Below are positions 9,570 to 17,342 of a stretch of 17,428 bases of DNA, in pieces (position 1 is the first letter of the stretch; every line of letters begins with the position of its first letter). The notes beneath the pieces were generated by a model, which was not told where the DNA came from, did not search any database, and was given only the letters and a program-made list of their open reading frames with translations. The position numbers and the translations under genes were made by a program. Source of the DNA: Symbiodinium natans (Eukaryota; Sar; Dinophyceae; Suessiales; Symbiodiniaceae); contig CAJNDS010001476.1 of assembly GCA_905221605.1 (NCBI GenBank), positions 1 through 17,428 of the forward strand, written 5' to 3'.

Positions 9570-11433
9570 TACATTGCGGCCCATGGGACACCGCACGGGG
9601 CTTCGCTTTGGGTGGCTCCGGCGGTCCCGCATTGTCCAGTTCCAGTGGTCGTGTCTCCTTTTTTGGCGGAGGGGGAGGTGCAGGGGGCTGTGCATGTGGC
9701 GAGCCCTTGGGGCCTATGGGCAGGCTGGCTCTCGAACAAGCACTCAGGAAGCTCGAATGCAGCAAGGACTTGATTTGCAACACAATTTTAGCATGTTGAG
9801 AGACAAAAAAAATTTGGTGTCCAAAGGTAATCAGCACAATATCTGCGATCAGCCAGCTGAGTTCAAGGCTGGTGCCCAGTTTGCTCTGTCCTTCAGGGTG
9901 GTCCTTTACGCTGACCCATCTGCAAGTCTCTAGCCACCTCCCTGCTGGGCTGCGCAGGGGGCGAGCAGACAGGTGATGCAAGCTAGGCCTTTGCGGCATC
10001 AAGAGGGTTGCATCCTGCCCCCCTGATGCAAAGAGACAGGCCTCGGGTACCTGCATACGTACAGGACGGCGGAAATCTCCGGTGTGGGAGGCGCATAGAC
10101 GTGCTGAGCGAAATGTTGATCGCAGGCCCGCAAATGGGCTTGAGGCCGGCCCCTGCATAACCGTTTCTGCCTGCTTGGGCTTGGCATGGCAGAGACCTAC
10201 GCGCACCGTGGATTTGCCCCAAGAGGGCATCTCACCTTGGCCTTTTTTCCAGGTCCCCGGACCATGCTGTATTTGCCTTGTCAAGGCATCCGGCAAGGTT
10301 GCCGGTGTGAAGAGTGGCGATGGTAGAGCATTGAGGCCACAGGTCTTTTTCTCGAGCAACTCCGTCACGAAGTGGTAGTTAGGGCGAGATCCTCCTGCCG
10401 GCTGCCTGTGATCCCCTATCATAACGTCCAGCGCCTGCCGTATGTGGGCGAGAATGCAGTTGGACCCTGGGGTTCCCACCTGCTGAGCTTCATCTCTTAA
10501 TAGGATTTCCACATCCTTCAGTCTGTTGATGAGCGCAGAATATCGGGCTACAACTGTGCCATGCGTGGCCGCATGCAACTAGCAGTCCACTCTCTGCGTC
10601 ATGAGCGTCGAGTGGGAGCTTATGCGTATCCTTCTCCTTGCTGGCTGGGATTCGCGCAATACGGCTCCGGACAAAGCTGTGGCTCCCTGCAGTCAGCCTG
10701 TCCGCAGCTTCGATATAAGTCCGCACCGACTCATTACCATGCGCCGTGTAAAGGTGAGCTCACCGGTAAGGCAAGCCACAAGGACCCCTGTGAAGGCGCA
10801 TAAGCGGGTTTTTCCACTGCCTGGCGCTTCTGTGACCAAGACCGAAGAGCGGTTTTGCACTCAGTCCATATAAGCACACGTGCCTATGAGTGCAGCCAGG
10901 TGCCCGTCAGCGCCCCAAAAGGTATCGCAGAGACAACGGCCCTGCTGCCAGTGCAAACATCATTGCTCTGTTTCGAGGATCCTGTTCGAGCCTCACAGCA
11001 TCCGGCGGCAAATGGAGGTCATCTGCTTGCCGCAGCGCAGAAGGACCAAATCAACTAAAAATCTGGGCAACCAGGAAGGTTGGCAAATTGTATCGATAGG
11101 GCTGTCCTCCACTGGCACTCCAAGAGCTACGCGCCGCCTCTTAGTAGGCATGTGGAGTAGTGCATCCCATAAAGGGGCAGACGTCCCGCTGGGAAGCACC
11201 ACCAGTAGTTGGCTAACTCTGGGCAGGCTCAGCAGGTTCGCAAGTCGACCCAGGAAAGGTGGTGTTTCTTCCATCGGCTTGTAACCAATACAGCGGTGTT
11301 CAGACAACGCACACTGCAAGACTTGAACGTAGTTGGGGAAGACCGGGTAGTGCAAGCCCTCTAAATCCAAAAACGCTACGGGAAGGGGGCCAGGGGCAAC
11401 AACGTCCGACCCTGCACGCGCTGGCCTTTTCAC
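9508..11433 (-). pseudogene. Decayed SF1 (UPF1/DNA2-like) helicase relic
   Basis: Helicase motifs occur in order on the minus strand. Motif I (Walker A) EAPGSGKT ends at 10807; it is a GxxxxGKT motif with the first Gly replaced by Glu. Motif Ia-like LYTAHGNESVRTYIEAADRL lies near 10750-10695. Motif II (Walker B) DEAQQ is at 10480-10494. Motif III GDHRQPAGG begins at 10416. This order and spacing is that of SF1 helicases, which use ATP to unwind nucleic acid. The N-terminal stretch (from about 11433, e.g. HYPVFPNYVQVLQCALSEHR and PRVSQLLVVLPSGTSAPLWD) has no motif I recognise. The frame breaks near 11035, 10908, 10750 and 10580, and an in-frame TGA sits at 10861-10863, so no intact protein is encoded. 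Motifs IV-VI are not recognisable in the last frame, which stays open to 9508. Retained introns could mimic some breaks, but the switches lack obvious splice junctions and the stop is unexplained by them. Confidence 0.72.
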
Positions 11434-11453
11434 GGGTGCTGCTCTGGGCGTTC

Positions 11454-11746
11454 ATGATCGGAGACCATGGCAGACCCAGACTCGAAGTGCGTGACACCCA
11501 CCCGGCCCCAACTGGCCCCAATTGTGCTCATGATCGGAGACCATGGAAGACCACAGGCCCGAAGCACGTGACACCCACCCGGCCCCATTGACCCCAATTG
11601 TGCTCATGATCGGAGACCATGGGAGACCGCAGGCGCGAGCACATGACACCCACCGGCCCCAACAGCCCAATTGTGTGCATGATCGGAGACCATGGGAAAC
11701 CACAGGCCCGAAGCGCGTGACACCCATCTGGCCAAGCGCGTGACAC
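11454..11746. repeat. 76-bp minisatellite, four copies
   Basis: ATGATCGGAGACCATGG starts at 11454, 11530, 11606 and 11679, giving units of 76, 76 and 73 bp and a partial fourth. Each unit contains an NcoI-type CCATGG, a GAAG[TC][AG]CGTGACACCCA-type block and, in the complete units, a CCCAATTGTG block. The final copy breaks off after CATCTGGCC and AAGCGCGTGACAC is repeated once more (11734-11746). The array lies directly upstream of the helicase relic in its reading direction. Open frames across it are by-products of the repeat. Confidence 0.93.
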
Positions 11747-12016
11747 TTTTCTTTTTCTGAGAAGAGGGTCCAAACGGTTCCTATTTAAGTTGGCATCAGG
11801 CCAAGGGCTTCTCAGACGAGAGACCCCGGTCCTGATGTGCAGCATACCCCCTTTGAGGGGTTTTATGGCGGCTAGACGCGGGCCACTCCTCTGTGTTGGG
11901 CTACTCACTTTGGAAGGCGGAAAGCGTGTTAGCGATTGCGGAGAGCGCATAGAGTTTGGCAATGTGAGCAGGGCAAGGGCGGGCGGGCGAAAAAAACTCG
12001 AACTATGCACGGCTCC
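11747..12016. other. Unassigned spacer
   Basis: No gene is seen. Contents are a T-rich run (TTTTCTTTTTCTGAGAAG), an AT-rich CTATTTAAG near 11781, and a 5-bp hairpin CCCCT-TTG-AGGGG followed by TTTT (11848-11864). CCTGATGTGCAGCATACC (11831-11848) recurs with one change at 12105-12122. In eukaryotic DNA of this sort I do not treat the hairpin plus T-run as a terminator. Confidence 0.5.
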
Positions 12017-12087
12017 AACTTGGGTTAGGTTAGGGCCAGCTGAGCCAAGAGTCAGCTGGGCATGGGCAACATGGGTGGTCATAATTC
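12017..12087. repeat. Flanking direct repeat, copy 1 (71 bp)
   Basis: This copy matches 16777-16848 with about four differences, including one 1-bp gap. It starts AACTTGGGTTAGG and ends GGGTGGTCATAATTC. Similarity stops sharply on both sides. It contains a perfect stem CCAGCTGA (12036-12043) / TCAGCTGG (12052-12059) around the loop GCCAAGAG. The pair brackets all of the retroelement-like sequence in the window. Confidence 0.9.
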
Positions 12088-12263
12088 GTGCGTGTCAAAA
12101 ACACCCTGATGTGCGGCATACCACTTTAGCGGTCCGGGGCAGACCAGTGAAATTAAGGCCAGGTCCCACCGCGTGTTGTCTTGGGCTTGCGCAGGGGATG
12201 GGCCGTTTGTGTAGGTGTAAGAGGTGCACCTCAAATCCGTGCTTGGCTAGAACGGGAGAATTT

Positions 12264-13226
12264 CTACAGGCGGTTGCGGCTAAGATCATCCGCATCGGTG
12301 TTCTTGACTTTGGGAATGTGGCCGATTTCCAATTCTAGGCCGCATGCGTGGGCCCAGAAGGTTACTTTCTCCAAGAAGAAGCTAAGCGGGAAGGCCGGTG
12401 AATAGCTTGTTGATGGAGGCCTGTGTGGGGCTGTGTCGCTGCGAGATGCAACGCAGAACCTGACGCTGGAGCAGCCTGTGGCTTCATAGGCCATTTGCAG
12501 TAGGACCCACTGTCTTAAAGCAGGCAATGTACTTTTGGACATTCTTAGTGAGGAAGGGCCATGCTGTGGGCGAACCACCAGGTGGTGGAGGATGTGGCCA
12601 GCCAGCCACCGATCGGACCAGAGGCGTTGTGAATTCGTAGGCAAAGCATTGGGCGAGCCAATGGATGGCGGCTTTGCTTTCATTGCGCAGTGTAATCTCT
12701 AAGGCTGAGGGGTCTGCGATGCGGACCCAGATCGTCTTGTCGGCGGCTGGTATAGGCCATATGTCTGTCTTGGCGCGGACGGGCTTCCCTCGGACTTCGA
12801 TGACTCTGGCTTGCAGAGGGACTTGGAGGTCGGAGGCATCCCTGACAATCTTGCAGGAGGCGTCAAGGCGCCAGAGGAACTGTGACCAACTTCTGCGGGG
12901 CACGGGATAACGTGTGCCTGGTGGGCTGTGAAGGTCCGAGTATATCGGGGCCGAATCTGGGCCGTGAAGCAGCGAAGATGCGAGCTGATGCTTGTGGCCC
13001 ACATCAGGCCTAGGCATGCCTCGAGCTCCTTGCGGGGGACCCGCTTGTGTTGTAGCAGCTGCAGCTGCGCGCGGAGTTTGTCCAACTTGGGCTGGGCAAG
13101 GCAGACGGTTTTGGTGCGGAAGCAAAACTGCCAGCCGCACCCAGGCATGGCGAACAAGCGGGCAGTGTGAGAACTCTTTTTTCCCGACACCTTGTCCGCG
13201 TCGAAGCTGTCGAAGAGGAGCTGCAC
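12264..13226 (-). pseudogene. RT connection / RNase H polyprotein fragment
   Basis: The frame from 13226 carries KSSHTARLFAMPGCGWQFCF and RVPRKELEACLGLMWATSIS. The latter resembles the K-E-L-x-x-L-G-L-x-x-W-A segment that follows RT in many retroelements. Near 12955 the sense switches frame to IYSDLHSPPGTRYPVPR, KIVRDASDLQVPLQARVIEV and RNESKAAIHWLAQCFAYEF, reaching YIACFKT near 12510. A third frame supplies QASINKLFTGLPA near 12420. The end, HIPKVKNTDADDLSRNRL then TAG (12264-12320), matches the RNase H C-terminal H-I-P-x-x-x-N-x-x-A-D-x-L-S-R signature, whose Asp is catalytic. At least three frame changes are needed, so it is a relic. RT palm motifs are not found upstream. Confidence 0.65.
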
Positions 13227-13402
13227 CTGGCCAGGGGGCAGTGGGTAGCAAGGCTAGGGGCAATGGGGGGGCCTGTCCGAAAACCCTGGCAATTGAGGCT
13301 CTTTTGCGAACTGCGGGCAAATGGGCGATCTGGGCAGGCGCGGTGAAAAAGCTTGCTTGCGCCCTGAATTTGGGCAAGAAATGGGCGGGCCGGCATAGGC
13401 TT

Positions 13403-13654
13403 CTAGGGCTTGGCGAAGTGCCCCCAAGGCGACTCTCTGTGCCGGTCGAATTCGTGGCAGCGGCTGCATTGATGGCGGTCGTGCCGGTCAGAAACAGGCT
13501 CGTCAATGTTCTGGGCGCACACTAGGCCAAAGGGGCAAAAGGGTTGTGTGCTGCAAGGCCTGGCGCAGCGTAGGCGTTGGTTGTGGTCCATGTAGAAGAG
13601 GCGGGTGTCCTTCTGGGCAAGTCGGAAAGTGTCTGGGAGGCAGACACTGGGCAC
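13403..13654 (-). pseudogene. Cys/His-rich, zinc-binding-like Gag fragment
   Basis: The 83-residue open segment has Cys at 5, 30, 34, 40, 46, 63 and 66 and His at 24, 58, 61 and 67. It includes CPFGLVC and HDRHQCSRCHEFD. The spacing suggests a zinc-binding cluster of the kind retroelement Gag proteins or CCCH-type proteins use on nucleic acid, although it is not a canonical CCHC knuckle. It sits between the acidic Pro-rich segment and the RT connection-like segment in the same strand order, as a nucleocapsid region would. Zinc binding is an inference. The apparent first Met need not be a real start. Confidence 0.45.
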
Positions 13655-14208
13655 AATGGTGCAACCGCGATAGCGCCTGTCGGGCGGCTCGGGGATGCAT
13701 AGGCGTGGGCAGGCGGGCAGCCTGTCTGCGGTGGGCAGAGCCCCAAAGAAAAAAAAGGCCTGCGGGCGGGTTCACGGTAGGCGGGCTTGCGCGGCTCCTG
13801 GGCTTCCCCCTTATCTGAGTTTAGGCCGAGGAGGTCGGTGTCGCCGTCTGTTGGGCCTTCGTCGGCGGCGTGTTGACCGGGCGCCGGGTCGTCGGCGGGC
13901 TCCGGGTGGCTGGGCGGGTTAGAGAAGGGGTATGGGCCCGAGAAAACGGAGAAGGACTCCTGATCCAGCATGTACTTGGCCCCAATGATGTTTCGGGCTG
14001 CCTGGGACCTGATCTGGTCGAAGTCCAAGTGGTGGATCATGATGGCGTTCCTGGCCGTCCTCAAGGCACGACATGGGCAGGAGCGGCCTGGGCTGGGCGG
14101 GCTGATCGGAGGATTCTGCCGCTGTAGGCTGAGGCAGTGATGTAAGTCGACCAGTCCACCTCTTGGGCTCCTCTGAGTGGCTGACCCAGGCCGTAAAAAT
14201 GGTACCAC
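13522..14208 (-). pseudogene. Gag-like segment with helical core and acidic linker
   Basis: The minus-strand open frame contains MIHHLDFDQIRSQAARNIIG and AKYMLDQESFSVFSG (near 14045-13945), which looks helical and protein-like. An acidic Pro/Gly-rich linker (PEPADDPAPGQHAADEGPT) follows. The first third of the frame looks out of frame: an overlapping frame (14221-13919) begins more naturally with KAVRGTIFTAWVSHSEEPKR, which suggests a shift near 14090. I recognise no domain; the position before the Cys/His cluster suits a Gag capsid or linker. Confidence 0.4.
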
Positions 14209-14217
14209 GTACGGCCT

Positions 14218-14926
14218 TCAAGTATCATCATGGGCAGATGATAGGCTTCGTGGGGCCCAGGCTGCGTGGGCTCTGCAGGCTTGGCTTTGACAGGCGCTTC
14301 CTTGGGCTGGGCAGGAGGCTGTGGTCGGCGTCTTCGAGGTCTTCCAGATCCGGGTAGGCAGCTTGCCCTGTGGCGCCCTAGGCAGAGGAGGCAATTCAGG
14401 GCCTGGAACAGGTGTCTGAGGCGTAGAGCGGGCGATGTGCTGCCTGGTCACGGCAAAAGTGCAACTTTGGCAGGGGGCGGCCGTCGGCAAAGGCTTTGCG
14501 GACGTGGTTGGCTGTCCATATGACGTGGCTGGATCCACGAAGCTCCAGTCTCGGCGCTGGGCATCTGGGCTGCTCCCTTGTGCAGGGATGGGCAGAGTCT
14601 GCGGCGCAGAGGCCACCAAGGCCACCAAGGCTTCTCGTCGGGCCAAGGCGGCGGCTTTGCAATCTTGAAGCTCTTGGGCTTGCTGAGGCGTCAGCAGGGC
14701 AGGGGCAGGCTGGGCAGGCTGCGCCTCTAGACCTGAGTCCCCGATAGTGGAGGCTGGAGCCTGCCCGCCGAGGCGGTGGGCGGCTCGGCTGGTGTGGGCG
14801 GGCCAGCAGGCGTGGCCTGTGTGGCAAGCCCACCAAGGAACCAAGGAGGCTTTGCTTGGCACTGTCGTCCAGCTGTGCCCAGCGTGCGGCAAACTGGGCG
14901 AGAGCGGGATCCGGTGCATTCGCCAT
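14218..14926 (-). pseudogene. Possible N-terminus of Gag/Pol ORF (MANAPDPALAQF...)
   Basis: The ATG at 14924-14926 opens MANAPDPALAQFAARWAQLD, followed by DSAKQSLLGSLVGLP, a convincing amphipathic N-terminus. The natural sequence then appears to pass to another frame carrying LTPQQAQELQDCKAAALARR and DWSFVDPATSYGQ (14690-14510), so there is a frameshift near 14800. That frame goes on to PTPVPGPELPP-type Pro-rich sequence and ends at 14218. I cannot match it to a named family. It is placed in the retroelement because of strand and order. Confidence 0.4.
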
Positions 14927-15443
14927 GGCGGGAGGAAGAGGCACGACTGAAAGGCTGAAGGCTTGAGAGGAGCGCTCAGAAAAGAAAGGCTGGAGAAGTC
15001 TCCCAACGGCATGTGGCATGTAGCTAGCGACAGGTCTAGCAAGCATGTGCAGCTCTCAGACAGAAGGCAGGCCTCGGAACGTTGTCGGGCTAGGGCGGAG
15101 GCCATGTACCTGGATTATGCAGGGACACAGGGCACGCATGCATACTCACTCCGGAAGGACGTGGGCGGGCACGCGGGCGTAGGCTCTAAGGCAACCTGTC
15201 TGAAATTGCTGGGGCAGTCTGGCCGTCAGTGCAGAGTGTTCTAACTCAAGACTGTAAGGGCCGAAAAACGATGTCCTGGTAGGCGAAGTCGACCAAGTAC
15301 CTGGCGGCGGGGGGTGAGGGGGGTCTTACGGCTCAACCAGGAAGGCAACAAAGAGGGCTGGGGCACCAGTCTGTCTGAGGCGGCATGTGCAGTCTAAAGA
15401 CTGAGTGGTGGGCTAAAAATCCGAGGCGGATGTGCTGGAGCCG

Positions 15444-15900
15444 TCATTGGGCTCTGAAGAGGCATGGCTGGACGGCATAGGCAGCCGCGCAAGATACCAC
15501 CTGCAATCGGAGGCTGTCCACCAGTCGATGGCTTGCAGGGCGTGCCGTGGGGCAGGCAATAGGCAGGTCCAAATGTTGGATCAAGGAGGCTAGGCAGCGC
15601 CAACGCACATGAGGCGGCAGGAGTGCCGCAACAGGCAGGCCGTGCAGCGCAAAGGCATGGGCATGTGTGCGCTGAAGGGGCGTCATGTGCAACGAACACT
15701 GTCTGCGGCAGCGGGTGTTCTGATACCGAGTGCAAAATGTGCGCATGGGCGGCGTAAACAGCGTGTTGACCCCGTGGCGGGGCCCCGCAGGCAGGGGAGG
15801 CAGAATCTGTGCAGCATTGCTCAGCAGGTGCTGAGGCGGCGGGGCCTTGGGCTGAGGCACAGGCACTGTAGGCGGCACGGCGGCGGGTGCTAGGCTAACC
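15444..15900 (-). pseudogene. Continuation of proline-rich ORF in a second frame
   Basis: The upstream frame ends with FTAMPFLGLA and stop at 15890. A second minus-strand frame carries on from about 15895 with LAPAAVPPTVPVPQPKAPPP, then LLSNAAQILPPLPAG, and a basic/aromatic part (HVRWRCLASLIQHLDLPIAC) to 15444. The continuity of Pro-rich composition across the switch suggests one ORF broken by a single shift. There is no recognisable domain. Confidence 0.35.
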
Positions 15901-16699
15901 CGAGAAAGGGCATGGCTGTGAAAGAAGTCTTCATGGGCGGAAGAGGCAGTCGAGTCGGGTCTGGGGCCGTGTCGCTGCTGTCTTCCGTGCAGCTCCACGG
16001 ATCCGTGTTCCATGGGCACTCGGAGTAATCTGGGCCTGCCATGGGCAGGGGAATGGGCAAAGGGTTGCCTGTAGGTGGATTTGAAGCCAAAAGGAGCTGC
16101 CGGAACATCACCTGGGCGGAGAGGAGCTCTTGGGCACGGAGCTGGTTGTGCTGGTGGATCACGAGGTCTTGCAGGCAACGCACGTCCCACAAGATCGAGG
16201 GCAATTGTGCTTCCACTGGGAGTTGCTCGACTGGGCAAGAGGTTCCTGTGCTGTAAAGGAGCTCCGAAGCCGGCCTCTGAGCCGTAGGCAGGGCTGTTAA
16301 TGAAGTTGGTGTGCATCGCGAGGGTGTAGGCGGAGAGTAGGTCGGGCATCCAGTGGGAGCATGCTCAGTTAGTGTCCCTGTGCTGTAGGGAAACTCCGAA
16401 GGCGGCTTCTGGGCCGTAGGCAGGGCTGTCACCGGAGCTGCAGAGCATCGCGAAGGTGCAGGCAGCGAAGAGGTCGGGCATCCAGTGGGAGCATGGGCAG
16501 TTAGTGGGCCCTCAGGCAAAAAGTGCACGATATTGGGCCCTGGCGGGCTGTCAAGCGCGTCGTGCGGAAACGAAGAGCGCTGCCAAAGTGCGATGCGCCG
16601 TTGATGCAAGTGAAGCAGCTGTGGCCAGCTGCGGCAGTAGGCATCGTCGGAGGCGGCATCATGAGCTATCCACATAGGCGTGGGACTGTTCGAGGCCAT
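15890..16699 (-). pseudogene. Proline-rich ORF with duplicated 44-residue module
   Basis: The first ATG of the open frame is at 16697-16699. After about 65 residues come two tandem 44-residue modules, each with the frame HAPTGCPT...PS-R-C...TALPTAQ...E...YSTGT. A region rich in Leu/Gln (QDLVIHQHNQLRAQELLSAQ) follows that could form a short coiled coil, then a Pro-rich acidic tail (PDYSECPWNTDPWSCTEDSS). This resembles a low-complexity ORF1/Gag of a retroelement in general style only. The minus-strand 5' boundary is 78 bp from the flanking direct repeat, leaving a short leader. Confidence 0.45.
16241..16504 (-). repeat. 132-bp tandem duplication (two 44-codon modules)
   Basis: The copies are 16373-16504 and 16241-16372. 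On the plus strand GTCGGGCATCCAGTGGGAGC begins at 16341 and 16473. The period is an exact multiple of three, so the duplication kept the frame. Degenerate sequence at 16220-16240 hints at part of a third module (SCPVEQLPV). Confidence 0.85.
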
Positions 16700-16776
16700 G
16701 GGCGCGGGCGACTCTCTGGGCAAGGCAGAGAGGAAACACCGGGCTTACAGGGGGCTGGAACCTCTAGAAAGCAAAT

Positions 16777-16848
16777 AACTCGGGTTAGGTCAGGGCCAGC
16801 TGAGCCAAGAGTCAGCTGGGCATGGGCAAACATGGGTGGTCATGATTC
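16777..16848. repeat. Flanking direct repeat, copy 2 (72 bp)
   Basis: This is the partner of 12017-12087. It starts AACTCGGGTTAGG and ends GGGTGGTCATGATTC, with the same hairpin CCAGCTGA / TCAGCTGG (arms 16796-16803 and 16812-16819) around GCCAAGAG. The hairpin is identical in both copies while the surroundings carry about four changes. Confidence 0.9.
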
Positions 16849-17159
16849 TTTCTTTCCAACGCTGCGAGGGGTGAACTTCGCTATGCGAGCTACGTCATGT
16901 ACAAGAATGTACACGGCTCTTCTAGAGAGCAAGTTGGGCAACTGCCACTGCACCCGACCCAAAGGTCCCATAAGCAGTGCAGTCACCGAGGCCACTCAAC
17001 ATCTATGCGGGACGCGAGGGCGAACAAAATCGGAAAAGAGCACTCGACCCCATCTGTACATGCACAGGGGTGGCGACCACAGAACCTGGCAGTAATAAGC
17101 GAAACAAGTGAGGGGGCGGAGTCCGCTTACCCACATGGGAGCAGGGGGCGGTGACCGGA
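16849..17159. other. Unassigned spacer
   Basis: I see no convincing gene here. Minor structure is TGTACA repeated as TGTACAAGAATGTACA near 16898-16913, and a short palindrome GCGGAGTCCGC near 17117. The open frames crossing it look like chance. Confidence 0.5.
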
Positions 17160-17255
17160 GGGGTGGATGTTGGGCCAACATAAACACTGCAGGGGTGGAT
17201 GTTGGGCCAACATCCACACTGGAGGCGTGCATGTTGGCCCAACATCCAAGCCTTA
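17160..17255. repeat. Three 32-bp repeats built on a palindrome
   Basis: The units start at 17160, 17192 and 17224. Each has ATGTTGG, one base, then CCAACAT (17167-17181, 17199-17213, 17231-17245). In unit 2 the arms extend to 11 bp each: GTGGATGTTGG, a central G, CCAACATCCAC (17195-17217). The third unit has C at the centre instead of G. The dyads look like possible dimeric protein-binding sites, but no protein is implied by the sequence. Confidence 0.9.
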
Positions 17256-17342
17256 GCCCAGCCCCAGCCCCAGCCGCAGCTCCAGCCCCAGAGCAGGCCC
17301 AGCCCCCAGCCCCCAGTTCCGAGCCCCCAGCCCCAGCCGCAG
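17251..17342. repeat. C-rich (CCCCAG)-type low-complexity tract
   Basis: Loosely hexameric CCCCAG, CCGCAG and CTCCAG variants with occasional CCCCCAG fill this tract. The complementary strand is G-rich with many runs of three or more G, so it could form G-quadruplexes. It grades into the heptamer array. Confidence 0.85.

Larger units (their letters stand above)
12017..16848 (-). mobile_element. Decayed retroelement bracketed by short direct repeats
   Basis: All minus-strand relics with Gag/RT/RNase H character lie between two 71-72 bp direct repeats whose starts are 4760 bp apart. In reading order these are a proline-rich ORF with duplicated modules (16699-15890), its apparent continuation in another frame (to 15444), a Gag-like start MANAPDPALAQF at 14926, an acidic Pro-rich segment (14110-13770), a Cys/His cluster (13654-13403), an RT connection-like segment and an RNase H C-terminus ending at 12264. 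About 340 bp between 15444 and 15105 shows nothing I can assign. Every part is frameshifted, so the element is dead. The repeats are far shorter than typical LTRs; they could be LTR remnants, the short repeats of a DIRS-like or other tyrosine-recombinase element, or unrelated. No integrase or recombinase is visible. Confidence 0.55.

Noticed and set aside
9418-9933. 171-codon plus-strand open frame
   Set aside because: It lies opposite the better-supported minus-strand relics, starts without context and shows no motif.
11454-11746. CRISPR array
   Set aside because: The whole 76-bp unit repeats; there are no unique spacers between short repeats.
11848-11864. Hairpin plus TTTT as a rho-independent terminator
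   Set aside because: The stem is only 5 bp, no gene ends there, and the context looks eukaryotic.
12022-12035. Interstitial telomere (GGGTTAGGTTAGGG)
   Set aside because: There are only two imperfect units and the second copy at 16781 differs, so it is better treated as part of the direct repeat.
11790-12338. 182-codon plus-strand open frame across direct repeat copy 1
   Set aside because: It crosses non-coding repeat structure and antisense RNase H sequence, and looks like a chance frame.
12992-13525. 177-codon plus-strand open frame
   Set aside because: It is the complement of the RT connection and Cys/His region, whose minus-strand reading has recognisable motifs.
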